Source: Ifrita kowaldi
Taxonomy: Eukaryota > Chordata > Aves > Passeriformes > Cinclosomatidae
Reading direction: 5' to 3'
Assembly: GCA_013398055.1 (NCBI GenBank)
Contig: VZRS01000246.1
Coordinates: forward strand, 185,120 to 249,119
Length of the DNA: 64,000 nt
The stretch's first letter is position 1. Every line of letters begins with the position of its first letter. The notes below the pieces were generated by a model. It made no database searches. It was not told the origin of the DNA and was given only the letters and a program-made list of their open reading frames with translations. Of this stretch, positions 1-64,000 are shown piece after piece. Made by a program: the position numbers and the translations under genes.

Positions 1-1581
1 AAAAAAAAAAAAAAAAAAAAAAAGGAAAAGACATGATGGAATTTTAGCTGCAGTCTTCTCTGGTGCCATTCCAAACCCACATAAGTGCAAGATTCTTCAC
101 TGGTAATGAATTTTTAATTGTTTCCTGCAGTATTAAAACAGAATTATGATTATCTTTTTCCTTCTGTGATTAAAAATAAAATCTAACAGGATTCTGCTGC
201 AGGACCACTTTCATTTTCCTAATGAACCCTTCTTCTGCTGGTAGTCAGTGCAGCTTCCAGCAGCAGTTTGGTACAGACTGTTCATGACAGAATGCAGGTG
301 CATTTGCCTGCAGTGGAAGAGCATGCTCACCGGGAGACCTGCAGGAGTTGGGATGTGTGTGGATGTTTGTGTAGGTGTAAGTGGCTATGTGCATATGGTT
401 GAAAAGGAGGAGAAAGCATCATGTTGCAGCTTATTTAGCAGGCTTCAAAAATATGAATTTGTTGCGGCTGTGCTGGAGTATGTGTGCTAAGTGAGAGTAA
501 AATAGGATCAGACTGATTGTATTCAAACTGTTGTATTGTTTTAATCTGATAATTGTTTCTGGGTATATTGTCTTACTCAGAATTTGTTACTTTATTGCAT
601 TTGCTGTATTTTTAATGTGCTTACTCAGAAGGACTCTTGAGAAAAATTCTTGTAGGCTACAGCAGAGATCCTGTTTGTGATTTCAGATCAAAGTATTTGC
701 ATTGGGAATATTTTCCACTTGTTCTTTTTAACTGAACTGCCCGGAGACATTAAGAAGAGATGGTCTTGCTCTTCCTAGTGAAATTTGTGCAAAATATATA
801 CAATTGCTATGATATCAGACATAAAATACCTAAGTGCAGTATGTAATGATTAAAAATCATTTTTGTTTAATTCAGCAATTCTTCCAGTGCACAGTGTGTT
901 GCCAGGCAGGGGATCTGAGTACAGGTGCTTATGCCTGAACCTTGTTTCCTGAGCTGGCAGCTCTGCAAAGGCAGCATATTTGTACTCGAAGCGAAGGAGC
1001 ATCTTGTATTGCTTTCAACGGATCCTTCTGGCCTTACACAGCAATGGTGGATTCTAAGAGTCATTTCTGGTCCATGTAGCTACAGGGAGGATTGGTCCAA
1101 GATGCAGCTTTCAGAATAATAAGGAGCTGCATTGTCTGGAGTCTCACTCCTCAACACTGAACCAAATATTTCAGAACTGTTGATTCTTCAAACTGAATGC
1201 AGTGGCAAATATCTCCTACTTTATTCACTGGAATGAATAACATTATCCTTGATAAAGGCAAAAGATGTTATTGCATTGCATGTGACTTTTTTTATCAGCC
1301 TGTAGAGTTGACAATCTATTGGTGCAAGCGCTAAGTGAATTTTAAACTAAATGTTTTAAGAATTGATACCTCTGAGACAACTCTAAGAGGCAAGCTGCAA
1401 AGGAAAATGGTTTGTCTTGAAATAAAAACAAATTTAAAAATTCTTTTCACAGCAGCCTCCTCTTGGATGATAATTGCTGAATTTAACAAGATGCCCCACA
1501 TGAAATTCTGTGATGGTATATTACTTTACATTGTTTGTAGCTGTGTTGCTCTAATTTTTTTCTGTGTTTTTATATTTTTAG
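1..1581. other. 5' flank or upstream 5'-UTR intron of SCN2A
   Basis: No coding exon is visible here. The window opens with a run of 23 A. In mammals SCN2A has upstream non-coding first exons far from the start codon, so this is more likely intron than promoter. There is no CpG-rich stretch or clear core promoter. A pyrimidine-rich tract with a terminal AG (1580-1581) closes the region and serves as the splice acceptor for the first coding exon. Confidence 0.6.
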
Positions 1582-1633
1582 CACTTTTTTATGAGAGAGG
1601 CTAAACAGTAATTAAGAGGTGCAGGATGAAAAG
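1582..1633 (+). promoter_or_regulatory. SCN2A: 5' leader of the first coding exon, with uORF and overlapping upstream ATG
   Basis: Acceptor TTTTTAG ends at 1581, so the exon begins at 1582 and gives 52 nt of leader. It holds a complete 6-codon uORF (ATG 1591, stop TAA 1609-1611; peptide MREAKQ). A second upstream ATG at 1626, only 8 nt before the main start, is in the +1 frame and has A at -3. The main ATG at 1634 has the stronger context (A at -3, G at +4), so leaky scanning is plausible. Confidence 0.75.
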
Positions 1634-55270
<53,637 letters not shown>

Positions 55271-55371
55271 TATAGAACGCTGTTTGTGATAAACTGTTTA
55301 CAGCCTGAAAAAGTATGTATTTGTGTCAACAGGACTCCTGTAGGAGGTACATGCCAAACTGTCAGTTTTTA

Positions 55372-55410
55372 CATATATAGATATATATATAATTATATAT
55401 ATATATATAA
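55372..55410. repeat. (TA)n microsatellite in the 3' UTR
   Basis: Nearly pure alternating T/A over about 39 bp with two small interruptions (TAG, AATT). Likely length-polymorphic. Confidence 0.9.
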
Positions 55411-56540
55411 GGTCAGTGCCTATAGGAAGACAGTGACCCCTCGTCATCAAACTGCAACTCTGTGAAACAGGGTAACATCTTGACAGGAGGTTGTTGTTTT
55501 TAGTACCAGCTGACACTGCTGAAGAGATGATAAAATGGCCAACCAGACTGTAGGGACCAGTTAAAAAAAAAAAGGTGCAAACCTATGAATCTCTGTGTTT
55601 AACATGAAACACACAGTACAGAAATTGTATCCACCGTTAGCATTTCAACAGTCACATTTGCCATATTTTTACAAAAATCAGTGTTGGTGAACTTATCATT
55701 TTTTAATTCACAGGTTGTTTACTATTATATGTGACTATTTTTGTAAATGGGTTTTATGTTGGGGAAGGGGGTATGAGGACCAGGTGTTCTACTCTCGGAT
55801 TCTCTATAATGTACAGACAGAAGTGATTTGCATGAAGGCATGCTGCACTTGTAGTTCATGCATGGGAAAACATGACGTCGCACAAAGCAGCAGTCTGACT
55901 ACTTCCATGTTTCAGGGTGGCTCTGTATGTTGAGGTGCTTAATAACAGTATCCATCTAGTATCTCATCCAGACAAATCTTAATGTGCCTGTAAAGTCCCA
56001 TAGAGTCTACAATAATAGAACAGATGTTTTATTTTTTCATAAGTCATTTAACAATAGTTGAACAAACTCTGCGTAAAAATTCTACCAAGGGACATAAGAG
56101 TCCACTTTTAAGTATTCTTCTGCAGAAAACAGTTTACCTAACCTTGGGAAATTGAGTTTACCAAAAACCTGCAAAACATAAGGATTATGAAGTTGTTCTG
56201 CTTCACCCTGCAGTATCATTTAGCCATCTTCTGCTCTCAGCAAGGTTGACATTGTATGTGTTGATTAAAAAAGTACCCTCTATGTAAATAGTTATTTTAT
56301 CCCGTGGTGCATGTTTGAGCAAACAAATAATGACATGTGCACAATATTTATTGCATCAAATATGTACCACAGTAAGTGTAATTTGCAAGCTCTCAACAGC
56401 TAATATGAAGTATTCTGTACCATTATAGATAGTTTGGAAGCTATCACTGATGCATGTTTATCTTGCCTTTGCTGCTGTAATTTTACTCCTTCCACTGTTA
56501 AGAGTCTAATATGGGAAGCCATATCTCAGTGGTTAAGTGA

Positions 56541-56546
56541 AATAAA
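56541..56546 (+). terminator. SCN2A: Possible proximal poly(A) signal AATAAA
   Basis: Canonical hexamer inside the 3' UTR followed by moderately T-rich DNA. Usage cannot be judged from the sequence. Confidence 0.35.
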
Positions 56547-57383
56547 TTGTTCAATTGGTCATCATTCTTTCATGACATCAAGCAATAGTTTGCAGCTATT
56601 TAAGAGCTTCTTGCTTTGCATTCTAAAATTTTAAGTGACTACTGTACGGTGCATAGTCAGACTGTACAGGATATGTTGCAAACTGCTTAATCTGTTGAAA
56701 ACTACATGGATAGAATTTTCTAAGAAAATATAAATACTGTAAAAAATACCATTTTATTTTATTTTTCAGCGTTTTGTACATAAAATAAGAAATGAGACTT
56801 ATCTTCAGGTTGATGTTACTGTCACTTTTGTTACTTTCTATCCATAGCACTTTTTAATTCAAGAACTTCACAACAAGAAACAAAGGAAAGAATGGGGTAG
56901 CTTTAGGTTTCTGCTTTTTTATTAGTACTGTATTTTTGCACACATTTTAATGTGAAATAAGTTTCAAACTGAGTCCAAAATGCACTTGCTTCCAAATAGA
57001 TATAACTTGTAATTGAAATGTGGTGGGGAGGATTTGTTTAAAATTCTAGCACTGCCTGCATCAGAAGTTTCAAGGTAGTCTTTTTATTCATGAAATCTTT
57101 ACCAGTGTTTGTTTACATAGACTATTCTTATTCTTGTTGATTCATGCTGCACTAGAACTGTTCTAAATATAATATGGGATCCACAATGTTTTTTTTCCAC
57201 AGGAATTAAATAGCAAACTTGTATAATTGATCACTTCAGGACATTTTGTGTTTCTTACACAAGCAAAAATTCGATGTTGACTCCTCCTTTTACAAAAATA
57301 TTGACTTGTGTGTCGGTGAACTGCATGCAGGAAAATGCTATTACCATAAAGAACAGTAAACCACATTACAGTTGAGCCAAAAG

Positions 57384-57389
57384 AATAAA
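57384..57389 (+). terminator. SCN2A: Poly(A) signal AATAAA, likely main SCN2A 3' end
   Basis: Canonical hexamer followed within 25-50 nt by a T/GT-rich stretch (TAATGGTTTTGTCTTTG), the usual downstream element. Further AATAAA-like strings occur at about 57472-57495. Confidence 0.7.
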
Positions 57390-57405
57390 GACTTCATTTT
57401 TTATT

Positions 57406-58597
57406 GTATTTAATGGTTTTGTCTTTGTTTTTTTTCCACTAAAAACTACTGGATAACAAGAGGTACTATGAAAATAAAATATGAATAAATAAAATGTTAG
57501 AAATAGATTTGTGAAAAGTAAAATAAAATTGAAGCTGTATGCTTTCTGAAAGATCTTAAACATGCTTTGCACTTACACTCTTCAGGTTATTAATCCTATT
57601 CAGGATCGTAGTAGGATAACATCTAGGAGCTCATGATGCTTCAATCCCTTTTTCATACCTTTTTCATATTCTGAGACAACTATGAAAGCGAATGTTAAAG
57701 AAAGTCTCTAGCTACCAAGGCTGCAATGTAGGTATCATTTCAATCATATTTTGCATTTGAAGTGAAGAATTATCTTTGTGTTATAAAGAAAAAATTATTA
57801 TCTCATTATTTTCAAAGTATAATTTATTATTTTGTGCTAAGACATGAAAGCCAAATTTTAGGTAGCAATCATATTTGAGTGCTATTTCTAAAAAGAACTT
57901 CTCCGTGTTGTAAATTTGAAGTAATGCCATGAAAGTTACACTGAACAAATTGAAAGCACAAACTCTAATAATCATCATAGGTGTGCAGATGTGCACTGTA
58001 CATCAGATCCTCTGAAGAGTATTGAGAAAACCAGATGTACCCAGTGATCTGTGGGATGTGGAACTCCGAGCTTTGGGCGTGCACCCCAGGAGAAACACTT
58101 GCAAATGGAACAGTAGGATGGTGCATGCCCTACATCCCTTCTCTCCACAATTTTCAACCCCTGATGGTCTGTTGAGATTGTTTACTCTAAAAATGAGTAT
58201 CGCTACACTCGTGTAATGAGCTCTGAGGCTGCAGTGTTTTAGTTAGATTTTTCACCTCAGCTGTGAAAAAACCAATTGTTAGGGCAGGGTGTAAGATAGG
58301 GAGAGATGAGAGAATCCAAAATCGTGTAATTAAAGGACAAGTTTCGTGTTGGTTTCGTTGGTTTTGTGGAGGGAAAGGTCTTGAAAAAAACGCAGGTACA
58401 TAAATATTTTTCTGACTTAGACTGAAAACAATCAGTATGTGTCAGAGAGGGGTTTGTGCTTAACACAAGACTAGCACAAAGAAAAAAATTAATTAAATGC
58501 CTCAGATAACAAGCCGCTGTGGTTTTGCTTGGGTACCCCTCCCTTTGTTGTTTGTTTTGTAAACAAATCTGTAGCTGTACTGGAAACACCGTGACAT
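57406..58597. other. Intergenic DNA downstream of SCN2A
   Basis: AT-rich; extra AATAAA strings near 57472-57495 may mark alternative transcript ends. No coding exon recognised. GC content rises sharply after about 58600. Confidence 0.6.
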
Positions 58598-59225
58598 ATG
58601 GGACACAGACGAAGGTCAGGCGTGTCCCCACGGCATCCCCCCGCGGACTGTGCCTGCGGCTCCGGCCGCTCGGTGCTGCCCCGGCCCCGCGCCCGCGGAG
58701 CGCCGCTCCCGCTCCCTCCNAAGCGCCGGAATACCGGTGGCTCAGGTGAGGACCCGCAAGCGCAGTGGGTGTTTGCAAGCGCAGAGGCGGCGGAGCCCGG
58801 CGCACCCGCTGCCAGCTGGGAGAGCCGGGTGAGGAGAACAGACCCCACCGGCAGCTGCGCTTGTGAGTCACCCGGAGGGAGCGGCTGTCCCCAGATCGGA
58901 GACTTACTGGATCCTCGCCTGTAAGACCGCCTGTCTCTCCTGGCGTTTGCGACACCTGAGGCGTAAAGGGATGAGAGGTGAGGTGGCCTGCGGTACCCCT
59001 TTAGGGCTCCCTGGGTTTTCGCTGTCCCTCGGTGCTGCTGCTGGCCCAGCGCTTTCAGCCCGGCTGCGCCCGCCGGCTCGGAGCCCCTCGGTGTGTGTGG
59101 GGGTGTCTGCCCGGCTGGGCCTCCCGGGCCGGGGGTGCCGGCACACAGCGCCCGGGCCGGGCCGCCTCGCTGCACCGAGGGCACGGACAGAGCTGGGGTA
59201 GCCCCCGCTGTCCCCGGCATAGCGG
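58598..59225 (+). promoter_or_regulatory. CpG island, probable promoter and first exon of the downstream gene (CSRNP3 by synteny)
   Basis: The only strongly GC- and CpG-rich block in the window, with many CCGCG, GCGCC and CCGG strings. In mammals CSRNP3 lies just downstream of SCN2A in the same orientation, so this is likely its 5' end. Plausible + strand splice donors: CAG|GTGAGG after 58745, CGG|GTGAGG after 58828, CTT|GTGAGT after 58862. Base 58720 is N. No CSRNP3 coding text is seen, so the gene name is inference from gene order. Confidence 0.65.
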
Positions 59226-60773
59226 AGTAAGTGGGAAACGTCTCAGGGGACTTGTGTGTAGTCTGTGGTTCTGGATAGATCCTGTGGTGCTGCACGACTG
59301 CTACTCCTGTGTGAGAAGCTGTGTTCTATCTCCACTCAGCACAGCAAACTGTGGAGCGACAAGATACCTCCAGTTCATTCTTCATCTAAAACATCTTCTG
59401 ATCTAAGTAGACAGGAAAACACACAGTTGTGAGAGGCAGTGGCTGACCCGGGCTAGTAGAGCTAAATAATGAACAGATTGCTTCAGGCCGAAAAAGATGC
59501 TCAGTTTCCCACGGTCTTTGACACTTAATGGTTAATTATACCCACCATATATTGCAGTGTTTTGAATATGTTTTACTGGGGAAAGATTGCTAACAAAAGT
59601 CTGCCATGAAAGATTTCACATCCACATTTGTCACCCTTACTTTATCAGTGTGCAAACTGGAGAATGGATTTTTGCATAGTGTGTGTGGAAAAAATAAAGC
59701 TCTAAGAGATTTGTAAATTTTAGTATATTTATCCTGAGAAGTGGTAACATAAATAAAGACCCAAGGGCAAAGATGCTGGAGTGGCATACCCTAGGCTGAC
59801 TCCAGAACAACTTCTCTGCTGTTTAGTCTTGTCAGAGAAAAGCAGGTTAAAGTAATCTCTAAAATACAGCTTTTAAAAATTGGCTATAACGAAAGGTCTG
59901 CTCTTTCTGTATGCCTGTTCTTACTTGTGGCTATTGTTTCAGTATATTATTTATGTGTTTATTGTTTGAACAATAGTTCAGGTTAGCTCAGCAACATCCC
60001 TCGCTAGTCACTAAAAATCTCACCATAATTTGTTTTAGAGAATGCAGTAAAGTGAGAAAAAGTGGAGGGATAGTTTGTGACTAAGCATGCTTTACTTTAA
60101 AGTGTTCTTAGGTATCATAAATCTTTTTAGATCTATTTAGCCTTTACTGTGAAATAAGTAGAACTTTCTGCAGTATGTGGTAGAAGTTTGGTTGAACCTT
60201 GGGAAGCCTGTTTGTATTTTGGGTTAGGTAGTGTATATGGACTATAAAGCGCTTGAATGTACACTGGCTTCTGCACTCTGTGGGGACCCTTACTTGTGTA
60301 ATAGTCTGAGAAGTGTTTGCAGCATGCAATGGTACCTTGCTGTGAATTTATCTTTTTGATAGGTCTTGATATCTTTTGATAGGTCTACTGTTTAGATTTT
60401 TGATTTTGTCAGGTTGTTCTAATGACAATTTAAAATTATTTCCTGCCTCTGTGATTGCATAGCAATGGCTGTGGAGGGAATAAGCAATAAGCAACTGCAG
60501 GAGGCTGCAATGTGTGTTACAACACACATTCACTCTTGTAAATTGTTGTATTTTGGAAACAAATGGCCTTGTAGAGACGCTACAGATCAGCAGACAGCCT
60601 AGTTTGGCACTTGTCACACTGATAGCACAGCTTGTTTAACCACAAACAGATGTTATTGCACGGATGCACTACATCAGTCTATTTGTTCAAAGTGAAGGGA
60701 GGGGTGAATGGGGCTGAGCTGTGGTTTGGTTTACCTTCTATAGGGGAATCTTCTACAGGTGGTTGATGGTGAC
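59226..60773. other. Non-coding DNA downstream of the CpG island
   Basis: Returns to AT-rich composition; perhaps the first intron of the downstream gene. No exon or transposable element recognised. Confidence 0.5.
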
Positions 60774-61357
60774 TGATGGTTTTGCTTTAACCCCAGCTGG
60801 CAACTAAATGCTGCACAGCTGCTCACTCACTCCAGCAGCAGAATGGGGGAGTCAATCAGAAGGGCAAAAGTGAGAAAACTTGTGGGTTGAGGAAAAGGCA
60901 GTCCAGTAAGTAAAAGCTGTGCACACAAGCAAAGCCAAGCAAGGCACTCATCCACCAGTTCCCATGGGCAGGCAGGTGTTCAGTCATCTCCAGGACAGCC
61001 AGGGCTCCACCACATGTAGCTGTGACTTGGGAAGACAAACACTGTCACTCCAAACATCCCCCCTTCCTCCTTCTTCCCCCAAGTTTGCGTGCTGAGCATG
61101 ACACCATATGTTGTGGGAGATCCCTGTGGTCAGCTGGGATCCTGGCTGTGTCCCTTTCTAACTCCTTGTGCACCTCCATTCTCCTCACTGGTGGGACGTG
61201 TGAAGAGCAGAAAATGCCTTTGCTCTGTGGGAGCACTGCACAGCAATGAGAAAAACATCCTGGAATTACCAACACTGTTTCCAGCACAAATCCAAAACAC
61301 AGCACCATACCAGCTGCTGTGAAGAAAATTAACTCTCTCCCAGCCAATCCCAGCACA
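60774..61357 (-). mobile_element. Solo LTR of an endogenous retrovirus (common songbird-type), antisense
   Basis: Minus-strand text begins TGTGCTGGGATTGGCTGGGA, with GAGTTAATTTTCTTCACAGC following and GGGGTTAAAG near the far end; this is an LTR family I recognise as very abundant in songbird-like genomes. The ends are TG/CA-like but no target duplication was matched, so borders are approximate. No internal genes. Confidence 0.78.
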
Positions 61358-61453
61358 CTAATTTAGAGAAACAGTGAGCCAGAGGATAAGAAGGTTTGGG
61401 TGCTGTAAAGGCCCCAAGCAACTTACTCGATGAGACATTTAAAGGGCTCACAG

Positions 61454-62064
61454 TTGTTCGAGTACTCTAAGTTACATGCACAGGAGAAAAACTGACAAGG
61501 TATTCTCAAGAGGTAAAAACAACAAAAAAACCTTTATTGGCAACTTTAGAAAATCAAAGAACCTTTGACAAAGGGTTTAATGCAGCATTCAATCAACATA
61601 AAACGCTTCTCAAAGCATTAACTTGGCCCATTCAACTTAGCAAACTCTAAGCCAGTTCAATTTTAAGTTACTCAAAAATTCCAAGAAGAGGGAATTAGAA
61701 GACGAAAGAAGGACAGAAAAGATGCAGAAAAGGACACATATAGGTATGAACTCCTGGATTCCAGTGGTATTCAGATAGAATTCCAAGACATCTGATTGCC
61801 TTGTATTTGGCCTTAAATACCCCTTGGCTTTCCTGGGCCCTTCCTCCAGGTGGGACTTCTGGTCATTTGGCCAGTTAGGAGCTGGGTTAGGGGCTCCAGA
61901 GGTGGGGTGTGGAGCATTGCCTCCCCTGTGCCAGGGATTGGCTGCCACTGCAGGGCTGGGATACAGGCTCTGGGGTGGGGTGTGTGGAGAGGGCAGGGCA
62001 AGGACTGACCTGTCCCCTCACACATGCACCCCAGAATGTCTCTAGACATCAGTCTTTTCAGTCT
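61454..62064 (-). mobile_element. Second solo LTR of an endogenous retrovirus, antisense
   Basis: On the minus strand: a GC-rich U3-like part, GGGTATTTAAGG (a TATA-like box, about 61821-61810), then CCAATAAAGG (61540-61531) followed by a T-rich U5-like stretch. The order matches an LTR. CTCACAG occurs at both edges (61447-61453 and 62065-62071) and could be a target duplication, although TG/CA ends do not fall exactly there. Borders are approximate. Confidence 0.68.
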
Positions 62065-62071
62065 CTCACAG

Positions 62072-64000
62072 ATATCTCTGGCAGCGAAGATATCTTCCTA
62101 ATGTGTGTATGAATCTGAGAGAAATAGAGCATTTGTGTTACTGGGAAAAGAATTCATCAAATAGATGCAGTGTTAAGTGAAGGGCTGATACGCGCATGTA
62201 AAATGATCTAGAAGATTTAATCTTTTCCTTTGTTTTTTGCTGTTTCTAGTATGCATCATTGTACTATATTAGTTACTTTCTTACCCCACAACCCATTTAA
62301 GGAAGCTTATATTTTTGCTAATTTTAAAAACTTGTCAAATGAATAATGCCACACTACTCTGAAAGTAAAATTTTACCTTTAAAAATTTTTCACACTGAAC
62401 TGGTTCACTGTGTTGTAAATTGCTTGACTTCCTGAAGCCAGTTTAAATACTCTTGCAAACTTTAGTAAAGATGCAGGTGTTGCTGCTCCCCCTCCCCCTC
62501 ATCCTGTTTGCTGTATGGCTTTGACAGGTAAAAAAGAAAAGCCTGTTGCATTCCCATTTCCCAGGCAAGTACCCTCTCCGTTGGGAATGCCTTCCATTAC
62601 TCTCCATATCCTCAGCTGCTTGATGGTTTGCCCAAGCATTTTGCAAGACCTGTGCAGTTCTGTACCAGAGTGTGCAGGCTAGGTCAAAAAGGAGAGTGGG
62701 CGTGGCCAAACTGGAGATAGCTGCTCTTATCTGCACTCCAGGGCGGGGGATGAAATGGAGGTAATCCAAACTAATTGGTTTCAGTGATAATACGTTCTGT
62801 ATAATGTGCTGTCTGATAAGCAAGAGTTGTTAGAACAGATAAAAAGGAATGTATTTCCTAATTAATGGTTCCGCAAAGCAATCTGGAACCCTGAGCCAGT
62901 CTGCAGATAAGACTTGTACCTAGTTTCGGAGGATCCTTTTGAAATTAGTTTGTCATAATCTGATGCTTAAGTAGTTACAATGTTAAAAGTCATTTTATAC
63001 ATATGTGAGACTGCTTTGACATATAAAAGCAGTCTTTGCAGGTAACTGTTTTGCAGGTAACTGTTTTCTTCAGGAGTCTCCCAACTTCATTATTGTGTCA
63101 CAAATTGGCATATGTGACCTAGAGGTCACGTCGTTTCAGTGCAGTACTTATCATGTGGTGTTCTCAAGACATTTTATATTGTACACATATTTGACAGGAA
63201 AATAAATATAATGTCTCAATAAGATTACAGTGGGGTGGTGAAAGGGTTATGTTTGAAAGTATGAATTCCATGTTATTACATGGATCCCTTGATCATCCTG
63301 TTGGGTTTTTTTATTCACACTTCTGTGAACTGTTTGTGTTCAAGTGGGAATTGCATGACTCTGGGTTTGACACTGCTTTTTCACTTTGCTTTGAAGTGCC
63401 AACAGCCTTCTCAAAAGGCATGATGTTCTATTTTAGTAATCAAGCACTGTTTTTTGCTACCTGGTGAGAACACAGATATGAAGGGCAAATTGCATGTATA
63501 ACCTTGAAATATTCTTTTAAACAATTGCATTAGAAGTCTTGCTTTATATAGTTTGTCTTATGCAGTATTTTTTTGCATGTGTGTCCTTTAGTCTTTTGTC
63601 TCTTCTGGCTTTTTGAGATCTGTTTGCTCAGTCCCTCTACACAAAGTACAGTAATGTAAATCACTAATGTACACTTTGTACCAAATATATCTGGAAAAGA
63701 CACATATGGAAGTAGGTATTTTTGCACTGGTTGTAGTAGATACGAAACACAAATTTACCTCATTTTGTATAAACAATATCTATATATATGATCAGGTTTT
63801 AGAGAAAATTTGCAAAATATTTGTGAAAGGAGGATTTGGAAGTAAGATTTGAGGCAGCATTTTTTGTTTTCAGGTTAAAAATACTCAAGCATTTTTTATA
63901 CAAAACCCTAGACTGTTGGTCATTTCACAGCAGACTTGTTTCTGTTATAGCCTTCCGATGTCACAACTGGCTTCTTTCGCAGTTCCCATGGCAACAAGGA
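62072..64000. other. Non-coding DNA to the end of the window
   Basis: No exon recognised. About 62690-62760 carries GGGCGTGGCC and GGGCGGGG strings (GC-box-like) next to AGATAA-type motifs, possibly regulatory. The remainder is AT-rich, with a short TA run near 63778-63788. Confidence 0.5.

Larger units (their letters stand above)
55271..57405 (+). other. SCN2A: SCN2A 3' untranslated region
   Basis: About 2.1 kb from the stop to just past the AATAAA at 57384, similar to the mammalian 3' UTR length as I recall it. AT-rich, with a TA microsatellite at 55372-55410. An internal AATAAA at 56541-56546 could give a shorter transcript. The true end needs transcript data. Confidence 0.75.

Noticed and set aside
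1..23. Initial run of 23 A as a retroposon tail
   Set aside because: It is cut by the window edge and no element body can be seen, so it cannot be assigned.
58257..59295. Open frames of about 230-270 codons on the minus strand over the CpG island
   Set aside because: GC-rich DNA rarely contains stops; the frames cross an N, have Ala/Gly/Pro/Arg-rich low-complexity text and no recognisable domain.
61045..61356. 103-codon minus-strand open frame
   Set aside because: It lies within a solo LTR, which is non-coding.
57406..64000. CSRNP3 coding exons
   Set aside because: No Cys-rich or other CSRNP-like coding text was found in any frame; only a probable promoter is present.

Overview
The window is vertebrate genomic DNA, almost certainly from a bird. 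It holds one complete multi-exon gene on the + strand, the neuronal voltage-gated sodium channel alpha subunit SCN2A (Nav1.2), plus about 6.6 kb of 3' flank. The bird assignment rests on several CR1 LINE 3' fragments and several solo endogenous-retrovirus LTRs of types I recognise from bird, particularly songbird-like, genomes. The order within birds is inference.

Layout. 1-1581 is 5' flank or upstream 5'-UTR intron. 1582-55270 carries 26 coding exons, counting the two mutually exclusive versions of exon 5 once. Joined with the adult exon 5 and the short form of exon 11 they give 6024 nt, that is 2007 codons plus stop. All junction phases agree and no frameshift or internal stop was found. 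The paralogue call rests on the first residues (MAQSVLVPPGPDSF), the domain III text GLGYLSLLQ, and the C-terminus (PPSYDSV ... RESKK), which match Nav1.2 better than Nav1.1, 1.3 or 1.7. The 3' UTR runs to a poly(A) signal at 57384-57389. Intergenic DNA follows, then a CpG island at about 58600-59225 containing one undetermined base (58720). By conserved gene order this is probably the promoter of CSRNP3, but no CSRNP3 coding exon lies in the window. Two solo LTRs sit at about 60774-61357 and 61454-62064.

How the parts work together. The exons encode four six-helix domains with the DEKA selectivity ring (D384, E944, K1424, A1716), a Phe next to the first ring residue (F385, TTX-sensitive type), the IFM inactivation particle (1490-1492), an ankyrin-G binding stretch in the II-III loop, and a C-terminal IQ motif and PPSY motif. 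RNA-level features are rich: a U12-type AT-AC intron (intron 2), a second AT-AC intron of U2 type (intron 23), mutually exclusive exons 5N/5A differing by one residue (N209D), an alternative 5' splice site in exon 11 adding 11 residues, and a 5' leader with a short uORF and an overlapping +1 ORF.

I found no operon, CRISPR array, tRNA, rRNA or novel multi-gene system. The points of most interest concern splicing, leader translation, and retroelement insertions.
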